DNA of 64,000 nt, taken from Paenibacillus sp. P25 (GTDB lineage: Bacteria > Bacillota > Bacilli > Paenibacillales > NBRC-103111). Where the stretch lies: the NCBI GenBank assembly GCA_024704175.1, contig CP085629.1:7491501-7555500 (forward strand). Direction: 5' to 3'. The notes below the pieces were generated by a model that saw nothing but the letters and a program-made list of their open reading frames with translations, did not search any database and had not been told where the DNA came from. The translations under genes were made by a program, and so were the position numbers. Shown here piece after piece: positions 32,039 to 40,082 of the stretch (position 1 is its first letter; each line of letters starts with the position of its first letter).

Positions 32039-32085
32039 ACTAGTTGGTTAAAACCCTTATAAATCAAGGGTTTTGACCAACTAGT
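32039..32085. repeat. Inverted repeat, 20-bp arms; possible terminator or recombination site
   Basis: ACTAGTTGGTTAAAACCCTT and AAGGGTTTTGACCAACTAGT pair over 20 positions (one T-G) around ATAAATC. The AT-rich centre with long arms resembles tyrosine-recombinase core sites. It lies where the island composition ends, but no second copy was seen at the left edge. Confidence 0.6.
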
Positions 32086-32118
32086 ACAGAACCCAACCAA
32101 CCCCCACATGTTCCCGCA

Positions 32119-32180
32119 TACAGTACATGTACCTTCCCTGGGTTAACCAAAGCGCCAATCTAATCGTTGGCGCTTTTCTT
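32119..32180 (+). terminator. Terminator, left copy of a direct repeat flanking the LRR genes
   Basis: AGCGCCAA and TTGGCGCT form the stem, followed by TTTCTTTT. The preceding bases (ATGTACCTTCCCTGGGTTAA) recur, slightly changed, before the terminator at 36520. Confidence 0.8.
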
Positions 32181-32383
32181 TTCCTGCCCGGATCGACCAA
32201 TCCGATAGAGCAGTTTCTGGATCACCGGAAAGTGACGTCTGCAGGCTGAGTTGACCCAAACGATTTTTACTATGGAGAATATCCAACTTATTGCCGATAA
32301 GGTTAATAGGATCAATACTACCGATCCTAAGGTAAGGGCGGAGCATGTTGAGAAGGTAAAGGGGAGGAAGGATTGAGAAAGCA

Positions 32384-34316
32384 ATGAAACGGGGGACTCA
32401 TTTATTGAAAAGACATAACACAGCAGGATTAAGAAATTCATTTTTCTGGAGCTTATTATTACTATTACTACTCATTAGTCCGGGCACAATCCTAGCGGAT
32501 TCAGGGATAGGGGTACACATCGAAGATCCGGCATTAAACGCATTAATACATAAGAAGCTTAACATCCCAGAGGGTGATCCCATTTCTGAGGAGACCATGC
32601 TCTCTTTACAGAGCATTTCCAAAGCAGACTGGCTGGGCATTAAGAGCTTAAAAGGGTTGGAACATGCCGTTAACTTGACCGAGCTTTATCTAGGGGAGAA
32701 TAAAATAAACGATATTTCGCCTATCGCCGGGTTAACGAAGCTGCGGACTATTGATTTGAACCATAACGAAATAACGGATCTCGCTCCATTAAGCGGGCTG
32801 GCTAACCTGAGAATCCTCGCCTTGGATAACAATAAAATCAGCAGTGTAGAACCGGTTCGTCAACTCGTCAATCTACAGCGGCTGGATATCTCTAGTAATG
32901 ACATAGCGGACCTATCGGCCATTCAGAATCTAACGAAATTAACTTCTTTGGTCGCTTCCTCTAATCAAGTGAAAGATATCACTCCGCTCGCGGACCTGAC
33001 TAATTTGACCAGTATATTTTTAAGCAATAACTTGATAGAGGATATCAAGCCGCTTCGAAATTTGACGCAACTGTCTGCCTTATCTATCAGCAATAACCAA
33101 GTTAAGGATATTCAAGTGCTGGAAAACATGCCAAGCCTTCGAATCGTGAGCTTTGAACGCAACCCGGTGAAGGACTTTACTGTCCTGCAGCGGCTCAAAA
33201 AGGTGGAGTGGCTTGATCTCTCGGAATTTGGTATTGAAGACCTCTCTTTTCTAAAGGACCTGACCGGATTAAAAAGACTTGATTTATCTGGCAACAAGAT
33301 TCAAGATATCCGACCTCTTGTAAAACTGGCGAATCTAACGGATCTCAATTTGATGGATAATAAGCTCACCGATTTGAGCGTACTATCGCAAATGAACAAT
33401 TTGTCCGCGGTTATGTTGAGCGGCAACCCAATAAAGGACATTAGGCCTTTACAACAGTTAACCAAGCTCTCTACGCTGTTCCTGGATCATGTGGAGTTGA
33501 AAGATTTCTCCGCCGTAGGGCGCTCAATTCGTTAAGCTTTCTGACGTTAGGGTATAACCATATCTCTGACATCGGATTCCTCTCGAATCTAGAGCATCTT
33601 AGCGTTCTATTTATAGAAGGGAATGAGATTCAAGACATCACTCCTCTTCGAGGTCTCAAAAGGTTAACCACTCTAAGCCTGTCCAATAACCGAATCACCG
33701 ATATTCAGGCTTTGCGGGATCTTGTCTCTTTAGGGGAGCTGAACCTGAGCTATAATCAAGTGACCGATATTTCAACGCTATCCGGCCATAAGAGAATAAG
33801 CAAGCTGAAGCTGTCCAACAACCGGATTAGCGATCTGAGTTCATTAAATGACCATCCCGCCTTATGGGAGATGGACGTCCGCAATAACCCGTTGGATGAA
33901 CCATCGCTCGAATTTATTCGTGGGGCCCAAGGCCGAGGGGTTGTTGTTACCTACGGGAATGAAATTTCCATTAAGGTAAATGACGATTATCTTCTGTTTG
34001 ATAAGGATGACAAGCCGATTCTCCAGAGCGGAAATGTTCTAATTCCGATGCGGCGTATTTTTACTGCGTTAGGGGCTGACGTTTCGTGGAACCAGGAGAC
34101 TCGAACGGTGACCGCCACCAAAGGAAAAACGACCATTAAGCTGACCATGGATTCAACGGAAGCTACGATGGACGGCCTTACAAAGCAACTGGAGATCGCC
34201 CCCAGCTCGTGAATGGAACTACATATGTGCCTGCTCGATTCATCAGTGAAGCATTGGGAGCCAACGTGACCTGGGATGAGCAGGGGCAGACGGTAACTAT
34301 CAAGTTTGCGAATTAG
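32384..34316 (+). CDS. Secreted leucine-rich-repeat protein with copper-amine-oxidase-N stalk (frameshifted)
   Basis: A signal peptide (basic start, then LLLLLLLISPGTILA) precedes about 18 internalin-type 22-residue LRR units of the form L-x-x-L-x-L-x-x-N-x-I-x-D-I-x-P-L. The C-terminus is a 'copper amine oxidase N-terminal' stalk (NVLIPMRRIFTALGADVSW and TYVPARFISEALGANVTW). Breaks lie near the G3 run at 33518-33520, and near 34200 just after LEIAPS; both sides continue the repeat or stalk. Proteins of this type are exported and probably bind surface ligands or other proteins. It is followed 10 bases later by a related gene. Confidence 0.85.
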
Positions 34317-34326
34317 GAGAGAAGAT

Positions 34327-36428
34327 ATGCTAAATAAAAAGATATGGATCATCTTGCTCGTCGTTTTATTGACTTATGTCAGCTCTCCAGCGTCGAAAAC
34401 GTATGCTGAAGCGGGAGGGGGCCGGTTCAATTCGAGGACCCGGTTCTGGAACAAGCCGTACGTAACGAACTTAAGCTGGATTCGGACGCTGTCCTGGATT
34501 TCAAAGCGCTGCAGAATCTAAAATCCTTGTACCCGAGCGGCAAGGAGAAGATACGCGACTTGAAGGGCTTGGAACTAGCGTTTAACTTGAAGGAGTTATT
34601 TCTGCCTAACCAGGAAATCTCTGATCTGAAGCCGATCAGCGGCCTTTATAGCCTAACGTTCCTAGCCTTGAACCATAATCAGATCCGTGATGTTTGTCCG
34701 TTGGCGGGTCTATATAAGCTGCAAAAGCTGGTAATAAGCGACAACCAGGTTGAAGACATCGGTCGCTTGTCGCGAATGAGTTCTTTGACCGACCTGCTCA
34801 TCTCGAACAATCATCTCACAAGTGTGGCCCCGCTGGCTAAGCTGAATATCGGCTGGTTGGATGTTGCGAAGAACCCTATTGAAGATATTACAGCCGTAAG
34901 CACGATGAAAAAACTGCATCATCTCTACGTAGACCAAGACGCCCTCAATGAGCAGTCGAAGTCTCTGGTTAGTCTCCTGGAGCAATCCGGCGTGGCCGTG
35001 AACCGGGCTCAGGCCGCAACGAAATCCAATTCCGGAATATCCATCTTTGTTCAAGACGACAGAGTGCTGTTTGAACGGGCCCCGATTGTCATTGAAGGGA
35101 CGACCTTGGTACAATTCCGACCTCTTTTTAATAAACTGGGTTTTAATATTCGATGGGATGAGAGCACAAGAACGATATTGGCTGACAAGCCGGGGACCCA
35201 GCTCTCCATGCAGGTTGATAATACGACGGCGACTTTGAATGGCGCTCCTGTTACATTAAATGTTGCACCCCGGAATGTTGACGGCAGCATCATGGTACCC
35301 GTTCGATTCGTAAGTGAAGCTTCTAAATTAGAGGCCACGTGGGATAGCAAGACCAAGACGGTCTACCTGCTGCCTGAGCGTACGTTGACAGCTCCAAACG
35401 GTCTTTTCCGATTTAAGGTGAACGGCAAATGGATCGACAAAACGTCGACGATGGGAGGAAAGTATGGGATATACTTAGAAAATGGAAGCAGCATTTTGGC
35501 TATGTTTGCCGAGCGGAAATCCGATCTAGGCGATAAGATGAATCTGGATGATTACGAGACGGCAATAAAAAAATCCTTGGAACCATTAAAAATTACTCCA
35601 TCCTCCGAGTCGAAGTCACTGATCGTCCATGGGATGAACGCGAAGCAGATTTCGTATTCACTTGACGCGGGTAACGGGGCAAAGTATGAATATGTTCTGA
35701 CGATAGTAGAGGGCCAGTATAACTTTTTCCGAATTGTTTTGGGTAATATGAAGTCATTCAGCTCTGAAACGCTGGAAGATTACCGGAACATTCTGCAATC
35801 GTTCGAGGAGCTGAAGACAGCTGAGCAGCTAAGTGAAGAAAAATTCGGTAAGTTGAAGCCGATCGAACGGGTTCTGGAAGCAGCACAGTATTACCGGAAC
35901 ATAGGATTCTTCGCGGGCGATAAATCGTTATCCAATCAGCAGTTTGAGGAGAAATTTAAAAAGTTTTATTCCGATTTCAGAGGGGAAGATTGGGATCCTT
36001 TCGATTCCTCTGAATATTACGATGCGCTGGCTGAATTCTATGTACTTGGAGAAGACAAGCAGCGAGTGTGGCTGGAGGATACGGAAGCGGATGTCGGTTC
36101 AGGCAATGAAGTTTATGTTAAGACGCTGAAGGAATGGAGTTCAATTTCACGAGGGGCATTCCAGCCTTCGGAAATAAAAGAGTCGTGGAAAACAGAGGAA
36201 GGTCCGATCGAGGTTAGTTTTACTCTGAACGGGACAGAACGTACGATTCATCCGGAATATTTGAATGATTTTATAGACACCGGAGTTCTGGCAGAAATCA
36301 ATGAGATGATTAAAGACAGCGGATATCAGTTTGTCTTGGTGGAAATCGATCAAACGGTCTTTGTAACGGTACTGAACGATTCGGAAAGGGAACAAATCCA
36401 AAAAGAACGTTACTGGCCGATGAATTAG
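34327..36428 (+). CDS. Second secreted LRR/copper-amine-oxidase-N protein with extra C-terminal domain (frameshifted)
   Basis: Starts at ATG after TTAGGAGAGAAGAT. A signal peptide (IWIILLVVLLTYVSSPAS) is followed, across an indel at the G5 run 34417-34421, by FEDPVLEQAVRNELKLD and about seven LRR units. Next comes a stalk domain (TLVQFRPLFNKLGFNIRWD; MVPVRFVSEASKLEATWD), then roughly 330 residues I do not recognise, rich in acidic and aromatic residues. It is a paralogue of the preceding gene, with fewer repeats but a longer C-terminus. The gene pair is bracketed by matching terminators, pointing to duplication or movement as a cassette. Confidence 0.83.
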
Positions 36429-36487
36429 ACCTATGTTTGCAGAGAGGCATTTATAGCAGATTCAATCGGAGCCGCGGCGCAAGCCGT

Positions 36488-36549
36488 GTGCATATATGTG
36501 CCTTCTCTGGGTTAACTAGAGCGCCAATCCAATCGTTTGGCGCTTTTTT
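36488..36549 (+). terminator. Terminator, right copy of the direct repeat flanking the LRR genes
   Basis: AGCGCCAA pairs with TTGGCGCT, then TTTTTTC. The upstream TGTGCCTTCTCTGGGTTAAC parallels the copy at 32119. Confidence 0.85.
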
Positions 36550-36591
36550 CTTTGTTCGGAGATAATTTGAAGGTATCACTCTTTTGAAAAT

Positions 36592-36632
36592 ATAGACCCC
36601 CATGCCGCGAAAGCGAACTGAGGGTCTAATAT
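36592..36632 (+). terminator. Weak hairpin with T-rich tail
   Basis: TAGACCC and GGGTCTA pair around a 22-nt loop, followed by ATATTTTATTTAT. It may be a remnant. Confidence 0.4.
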
Positions 36633-36807
36633 TTTATTTATAGAGAATCTTTATTCCCCAGTCGTAATACTTTCGCCATGTTCGTTTGAAGGGAATCGCT
36701 TTAAGATACATATAGGTTCGCTGCACGGACGGTGTACGAGGGCTGGGACTTCCAAGGTTCCGCAGTGCTCGCGTCAATAGGCGCTTGTATGCTGTATGAT
36801 CGCTCCG

Positions 36808-36848
36808 GCATGAATCTGCCAATAAGGGGTTCGAATCCCCAATCGTTA
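36808..36848 (+). tRNA. tRNA 3'-half-like fragment (T arm and acceptor strand)
   Basis: GGCA-loop-TGCC resembles an anticodon stem; it is followed by a 5-nt variable region AATAA and a textbook T arm (GGGG TTCGAAT CCCC), then ATCGTTA as acceptor 3' strand. No matching 5' half precedes it. The 5' half that pairs best (ACGAT) lies immediately downstream. Confidence 0.45.
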
Positions 36849-36849
36849 C

Positions 36850-36890
36850 GCACGATACGCTCAGGGTAGAGCACTCGACTTCCAATCGAG
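36850..36890 (+). tRNA. tRNA-Gly(UCC)-like 5' half
   Basis: Acceptor strand GCACGAT, D arm GCTC-AGGGTA-GAGC and anticodon arm CTCGA-CTTCCAA-TCGAG (anticodon TCC, Gly) are intact. No proper variable loop, T arm or acceptor 3' strand follows; a CGGG...CCCG hairpin with an 11-nt loop at about 36910 is the nearest candidate. It is either degenerate or permuted with the preceding fragment. Confidence 0.5.
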
Positions 36891-37159
36891 CCTATTATGA
36901 AGAAGATGACGGGTACTGGGAATTCCCGGTGGCTTACCATGCACACTGCGGCAGGGCCATGCAATCCGCGGATACCGAAACGGGCATCCGGAATATTCCT
37001 CGCAAATGAACATGAACGCGCGGCAGGTGCAGGTTGGCCTCTCTTGCGGGTCATGGGATTTTACGGGGGATGCTCAGGGTTAGCCTGCTTCTCAAGCGCG
37101 ATTCCGCCTTTTCGCTGCAGGGGGATTCCTATTATTCAGGTCAAGAGGAGGAGTACCAA

Positions 37160-38530
37160 GTGTTTAAAAAAATGACGATACATAGCGACGAGCGGGGCCT
37201 GCTGTTCCGACAAGGGAACTACTTTAAGCTGCTCCAGCCGGGGATCTACCGCTTTGCCCCTTTTTCCGAGGATACGGTCGTTGTGCTTAATATAGCGAAG
37301 CCCTTTATGGTTGAGGGCAAAGACTTGCAGCTGTTCCTGCACGATGAGAAGCTGCTGCAGGAGCTGGATGTGGTTCGGGTTCTTGACCATGAGTATGTGC
37401 TGCATTATGAGGAGGGCAAATATGCGGGGCCGCTGATGTCCGGTACCTATGCCTTCTGGAACGTTCTGAAGAAGCACACGTTTATTCATATCGATATTCG
37501 GAATCCGGAGCTGCCCGCAGAGATTGATCTTGCCGTTCTTCCAAAGTTGGTGAACTTCTATCAGGTTCATGAGGTAGCAAGCCACGAATCGGGGGCTTTG
37601 TTTTACAATAACGTTATGCAAAGAGAGCTGGGCCCAGGAAAGTACTATTTCTGGAAGGGGCCCGTCTCGGTCATGGTAAAGACTGTCGATCTGCGTCAGC
37701 AGCAAATCGATATGACCGGCCAGGAAATGATGACCGAGGATAAGGTGACGTCGCGGCTCAATTTTGTTTGCCAATATAAGATCGTGGATCCGCTCCGGAT
37801 CATGACCATCAAGTCGTTCGAGGAACAGCTGTACATCCAGCTGCAGCTCATTTTGCGGGAATACGTCGGTACGTTGAAGCTCGATGATTTGCTCAAAATG
37901 AAGCAGGAAATCGCTGCTTTCGTCCTTTCCCGTCTGAAGGAGAAGAGCGACGATTACGGCGTGCAGTTCCTATCGGCCGGGCTCAAGGATATTATCCTGC
38001 CGGGCGACATCAAGGAGATTCTGAACACGGTCCTCCTCGCCGAGAAGAAAGCTCAGGCTAACCTGATTACGCGCCGGGAGGAGACGGCTTCAACGCGCAG
38101 CCTATTGAATACGGCCAAGCTGATGGACGAGAACCAGACGCTCTTCCGCTTGAAGGAGCTCGAGTTCCTCGAGAAGATTTGCGAGAAAATCGGCACCATT
38201 TCGGTGACCGGCGGAGGCAATTTGTTGGAGCAACTGAATTCGGCCGCTGGGGGATCGAAGCGGGAAGAACGGCGGAGGAGCGACCGTATAGGCTATGGAG
38301 TGTTTCGACGGCCACATGGTGTTGACACGGACAATCCGCCTCGTATAAGATGGTACAAATTACTTTTTTTGGAGAAGGGAGCGGGAAGACATGAAGACGA
38401 GCTTGATTGGGTTAGGATACGAGAGAAACGATCAGTGGAGCCACAACCAGGCATCCGCCTCCTTTCCTATGCTCAAAAACTCCATATCCCGTATCGCGGA
38501 CCCTTCTCCTACCAACGACGGACGTTGTAG
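37160..38530 (+). CDS. Slipin-like SPFH/band-7 domain protein
   Basis: Start GTG at 37160 after AGAGGAGGAG. A long N-terminal beta region (DERGLLFRQGNYFKLLQPGIY) leads into an SPFH/band-7 core: MTEDKVTSRLNFVCQYKIVD, ILREYVGTLKLDDLL, GVQFLSAGLKDIILPGDIKEILNTVLLAEKKAQANLI, then a coiled-coil-like ETASTRSLLNTAKLMDENQTL. This matches slipins that occur near RNA-repair and tRNA-related genes in bacteria. No clear transmembrane segment is seen. The frame after NLLEQLNS (about 38240) turns Arg-rich and overlaps a promoter and the next small ORF, so the true end is probably near 38.25-38.3 kb with one indel. Confidence 0.82.
   Translation: MFKKMTIHSDERGLLFRQGNYFKLLQPGIYRFAPFSEDTVVVLNIAKPFMVEGKDLQLFLHDEKLLQELDVVRVLDHEYVLHYEEGKYAGPLMSGTYAFWNVLKKHTFIHIDIRNPELPAEIDLAVLPKLVNFYQVHEVASHESGALFYNNVMQRELGPGKYYFWKGPVSVMVKTVDLRQQQIDMTGQEMMTEDKVTSRLNFVCQYKIVDPLRIMTIKSFEEQLYIQLQLILREYVGTLKLDDLLKMKQEIAAFVLSRLKEKSDDYGVQFLSAGLKDIILPGDIKEILNTVLLAEKKAQANLITRREETASTRSLLNTAKLMDENQTLFRLKELEFLEKICEKIGTISVTGGGNLLEQLNSAAGGSKREERRRSDRIGYGVFRRPHGVDTDNPPRIRWYKLLFLEKGAGRHEDELDWVRIREKRSVEPQPGIRLLSYAQKLHIPYRGPFSYQRRTL
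38322..38349 (+). promoter_or_regulatory. Sigma-A promoter for small ORF A
   Basis: TTGACA at 38322 and TATAAG at 38344 with a 16-bp spacer, about 40 bp before the ORF start. It lies within the dubious tail of the slipin frame. Confidence 0.7.
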
Positions 38531-38537
38531 CTTGTAG
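38391..38537 (+). CDS. Small ORF A of the slipin/tRNA-array locus
   Basis: A 48-residue ORF beginning MKTSLIGLGYERNDQWSH, with GGGAGCGGGAAGAC before the ATG, its own promoter and its own terminator. No family is recognised. It is the first of three short ORF-plus-hairpin units in 0.9 kb. Whether the peptide or the RNA is the product cannot be decided: the strong transcription signals support an expressed unit, while the peptide lacks clear homologues known to me. Confidence 0.45.
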   Translation: MKTSLIGLGYERNDQWSHNQASASFPMLKNSISRIADPSPTNDGRCSL

Positions 38538-38556
38538 TCATCATTTGAGATCGAGT

Positions 38557-38582
38557 GGGCCGCTCTTAGCGGTCCTTTTTTG
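38557..38582 (+). terminator. Terminator of unit A
   Basis: GGGCCGCT-CTT-AGCGGTCC, an 8-bp stem with one G-T, followed by TTTTTTG. The stem has the same scheme as the hairpins of units B and C. Confidence 0.9.
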
Positions 38583-38642
38583 TTTTCCAAGATCCGTTTC
38601 GCGACCTAAATCCATTTTAACTCAAAATTTAAAAATAATGTA

Positions 38643-38671
38643 TTGACAGTATAAAAATACCATGATAGTAT
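38643..38671 (+). promoter_or_regulatory. Sigma-A promoter for small ORF B
   Basis: TTGACA at 38643 and TAGTAT at 38666 separated by exactly 17 bp, 60 bp upstream of the ORF. Confidence 0.75.
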
Positions 38672-38730
38672 AAGGCACAAGCAAGAGACGTAAGGCAAAT
38701 AAATGAGGATTTGGAAGGCAGGTGTAGGAC

Positions 38731-38904
38731 ATGAGTAAGCAGGCATTCAAGGGATTTTTCGAGCAAAAGGATTCGATCAATACTTGGTCTGAATGCGATC
38801 CGCAAGGTGTTGCAGCGGCACATGTGTCCTACATTCAACCGAAACCTTGTAGCTTTTCCGTACACTCAAAGGGCGGGTGGCCCCAGCTTCATGCGGCGCC
38901 CTAA
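38731..38904 (+). CDS. Small ORF B of the slipin/tRNA-array locus
   Basis: A 57-residue ORF starting MSKQAFKGFFEQKDS. The bases around its start (GGTGTAGGAC then ATGAGTAAGCAGGC) are nearly identical to those of ORF C, so the two units share ancestry. The peptide has two Cys and several Trp/His residues but no recognised domain. It is driven by a good promoter and followed by a hairpin at 38953. It could encode a small protein or be part of a structured RNA. Confidence 0.45.
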   Translation: MSKQAFKGFFEQKDSINTWSECDPQGVAAAHVSYIQPKPCSFSVHSKGGWPQLHAAP

Positions 38905-38952
38905 TGAGAATCATGTTTCTTCTTTCAAAGAAGCATACAGTACGTACGTGAA

Positions 38953-38982
38953 GGCTACTTTCCTCAAGTAGTCTTTCTTTAT
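38953..38982 (+). terminator. Hairpin of unit B
   Basis: GGCTACTT and AAGTAGTC pair (one G-T) around TCCTC, then TTTCTTTA. Same layout as 39315, with compensating base changes. Confidence 0.75.
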
Positions 38983-39076
38983 GCCCAAGTGGGGCAGGAG
39001 AAGGGCTTGAGTGAACGGTAGCTTTTATTTTTTTAGTTGAAACGGCAAATTTCTTGGAGAAAGGACGGTGCAGACC

Positions 39077-39259
39077 ATGAGTGAACAGGCGATTCCATAC
39101 ATGCATAACGAGCAGCGGCTCCTATCCGATAGCTGGCAACAGAGCTTTCCGGAGCGCAATATTAGCGAATCCATGGCTGCATCCAACCGAATATCCGTAG
39201 CTTTATCGTATGCTTCAGGCCTGCTTCCCTCAGGTGGATCCGATGGGAGGAACGCTTGA
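39077..39259 (+). CDS. Small ORF C of the slipin/tRNA-array locus
   Basis: A 60-residue ORF starting MSEQAIPYMHNEQ, preceded by CTTGGAGAAAGGACGG. Its start region mirrors that of ORF B, and like B it ends in a hairpin of the same design (39315). The distance between the B and C starts is 346 bp. No domain is recognised; the end (ASGLLPSGGSDGRNA) is Gly/Ser-rich. It is the last ORF before the LexA-like box and the tRNA array. Confidence 0.45.
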   Translation: MSEQAIPYMHNEQRLLSDSWQQSFPERNISESMAASNRISVALSYASGLLPSGGSDGRNA

Positions 39260-39314
39260 AAGAATTATGCAAGATTGCAGGCGAGCGCCGGCAAGCTTCA
39301 TAATAACGTACGAG

Positions 39315-39345
39315 GGCCGCTTGATCTCAAGTGGTCTTTCTTTAT
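39315..39345 (+). terminator. Hairpin of unit C
   Basis: GGCCGCTTG and CAAGTGGTC pair over 9 positions around ATCT, followed by TTTCTTTATGCC. The same tail follows the hairpin of unit B. Confidence 0.75.
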
Positions 39346-39405
39346 GCCTTAATCGGGTGGAAGGAAGACTCAGGAGAGGAGTGGCCTTTCTTTATACCTA
39401 TCAAT

Positions 39406-39419
39406 GGAACGTATGTTCC
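39406..39419 (+). promoter_or_regulatory. LexA-like (SOS) box upstream of the tRNA array
   Basis: GGAACGTATGTTCC is a perfect palindrome matching 13 of 14 positions of the Bacillota LexA consensus CGAACRNRYGTTYC. It ends 20 bp before the first tRNA. No clean promoter overlaps it, so its role is inferred. Confidence 0.5.
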
Positions 39420-39439
39420 TGTTGACTAATTTTGTTTAA

Positions 39440-39516
39440 GCTTCCCGCAGCTCAAAGGCAGAGCATCTGACTTTTTCATCAGTTGATTGTGAGTTCGAGT
39501 CTCACCGGAGGCACCA
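39440..39516 (+). tRNA. tRNA-Lys(UUU)-like, 8-nt anticodon loop, encoded CCA
   Basis: T arm GTGAG TTCGAGT CTCAC and acceptor 3' strand CGGAGGC-A-CCA are regular. The 5' strand GCTTCC(C)G has one extra C, and the anticodon stem CTGA/TCAG encloses the 8-nt loop CTTTTTCA. Anticodon TTT is the best reading. D arm is GCTC-AAAGGCA-GAGC. Confidence 0.65.
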
Positions 39517-39526
39517 TCGATATTGC

Positions 39527-39611
39527 GGATAGGTTTATGACTGCCATGCAGGCTGCAGCTTTGAAGCCGGTCTGGAGGCATCCCGGTATAACGATTCCGG
39601 CCTATCCTCCA
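39527..39611 (+). tRNA. Aberrant tRNA-like element with perfect acceptor stem and CCA
   Basis: GGATAGG pairs exactly with CCTATCC, followed by T and CCA. The interior is unusual: D-like stem TATG/CATG, anticodon-like stem GGCT/AGCC with a 10-nt loop, and a CCGG/CCGG T stem with the 10-nt loop TATAACGATT. The amino acid cannot be assigned. Confidence 0.5.
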
Positions 39612-39612
39612 T

Positions 39613-39684
39613 GGCGCATTCGGCAAGTGGTTAAGCCACAAGGCTTTCAACCTTGGAACGGCGGGTTCGATTCCCCATGCGTCA
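39613..39684 (+). tRNA. tRNA-Glu(UUC)
   Basis: Acceptor GGCGCAT/ATGCGTC (one G-T), D arm GGC-GCC, anticodon arm CAAGG-CTTTCAA-CCTTG (TTC), T loop TTCGATT. One C-C mismatch in the T stem; the 3' end reads ACTA, so CCA is not encoded. It starts one base after the previous element. Confidence 0.85.
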
Positions 39685-39687
39685 CTA

Positions 39688-39762
39688 GGTCTCATAGTTC
39701 AGTGGAAGAACGCCGCGTTGTCAGCGCGGAGGTCAGGGGTTCAATCCCCCTTGGGACCGCCA
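39688..39762 (+). tRNA. tRNA-Asp(GUC)
   Basis: Fully regular cloverleaf: GGTCTCA/TGGGACC, D arm GTTC-GAAC, anticodon arm CCGCG-TTGTCAG-CGCGG, T arm AGGGG-TTCAATC-CCCCT, G and encoded CCA. Confidence 0.96.
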
Positions 39763-39765
39763 TAC

Positions 39766-39838
39766 GCTTACGTAGCTCAGTAGGGAGAGCACTCGGCTGA
39801 TAACCGGGAGGTCAAAGGTTCGAACCCTTTCGTAAGCA
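39766..39838 (+). tRNA. tRNA-Ile(GAU)
   Basis: GCTTACG/CGTAAGC, D arm GCTC-GAGC, anticodon arm CTCGG-CTGATAA-CCGGG, T arm AAAGG-TTCGAAC-CCTTT. CCA is not encoded (ACT follows). Confidence 0.93.
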
Positions 39839-39852
39839 CTGATTCCATTTAT

Positions 39853-39926
39853 AAGGGGCAATGCCATGGCGGCGAGAACGGCTCCAAATCGTTCTGCGGT
39901 GGGTTCGATTCCCACGCCCCTTGCCA
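39853..39926 (+). tRNA. tRNA-Trp(CCA)
   Basis: AAGGGGC/GCCCCTT, D arm TGCC-GGCG with a short loop, anticodon arm AACGG-CTCCAAA-TCGTT, T arm GTGGG-TTCGATT-CCCAC, G and encoded CCA. Confidence 0.88.
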
Positions 39927-39930
39927 ATAT

Positions 39931-40006
39931 CGGGGTATCGACTAGCGGCCCAAGTCACGGGACTTTGACTCCCGCATCTCCGGTTCGAATCCGGATATCC
40001 CTGCCA
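39931..40006 (+). tRNA. tRNA-Gln(UUG)
   Basis: CGGGGTA/TATCCCT (first pair mismatched), D arm GACT-AGTC, anticodon arm CGGGA-CTTTGAC-TCCCG, T arm TCCGG-TTCGAAT-CCGGA, G and encoded CCA. Confidence 0.9.
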
Positions 40007-40007
40007 C

Positions 40008-40076
40008 CCGAGACGAAGCTAATGTTCAGCGCCTCCATTTTGCAGGAGAAGCCGGTTCAAAGCCGGTCGTCTCGGC
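40008..40076 (+). tRNA. Aberrant tRNA-like element, 8-nt anticodon loop
   Basis: Perfect acceptor CCGAGAC/GTCTCGG and a clear T arm (GCCGG TTCAAAG CCGGT), but a 3-bp D stem, a 4-bp anticodon stem CTCC/GGAG with 8-nt loop ATTTTGCA, and an extra base before the acceptor. The anticodon is ambiguous (UUU, UUG or UGC). CCA is not encoded. Confidence 0.55.
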
Positions 40077-40082
40077 TCTTAC

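Larger units (their letters stand above)
31802..32383 (+). other. Gene-poor junction between defence island and LRR genes
   Basis: Contains three hairpins described separately: 31988-32010, 32039-32085 and a terminator at 32151-32180. A very short frame from 32273 (MENIQLIADKVNRIN) has no context to support it. The AT-rich composition of the island ends here. No integrase is present. Confidence 0.5.

Noticed and set aside
32273-32377. Very short frame MENIQLIADKVNRIN before the LRR genes
   Set aside because: Thought briefly to be a FlgM-like remnant, but it is too short and lacks the conserved core.
36634-36885. 83-codon minus-strand frame over the tRNA-like fragments
   Set aside because: No ribosome-binding site and it overlaps the tRNA-like halves; the transposase resemblance I considered could not be supported.
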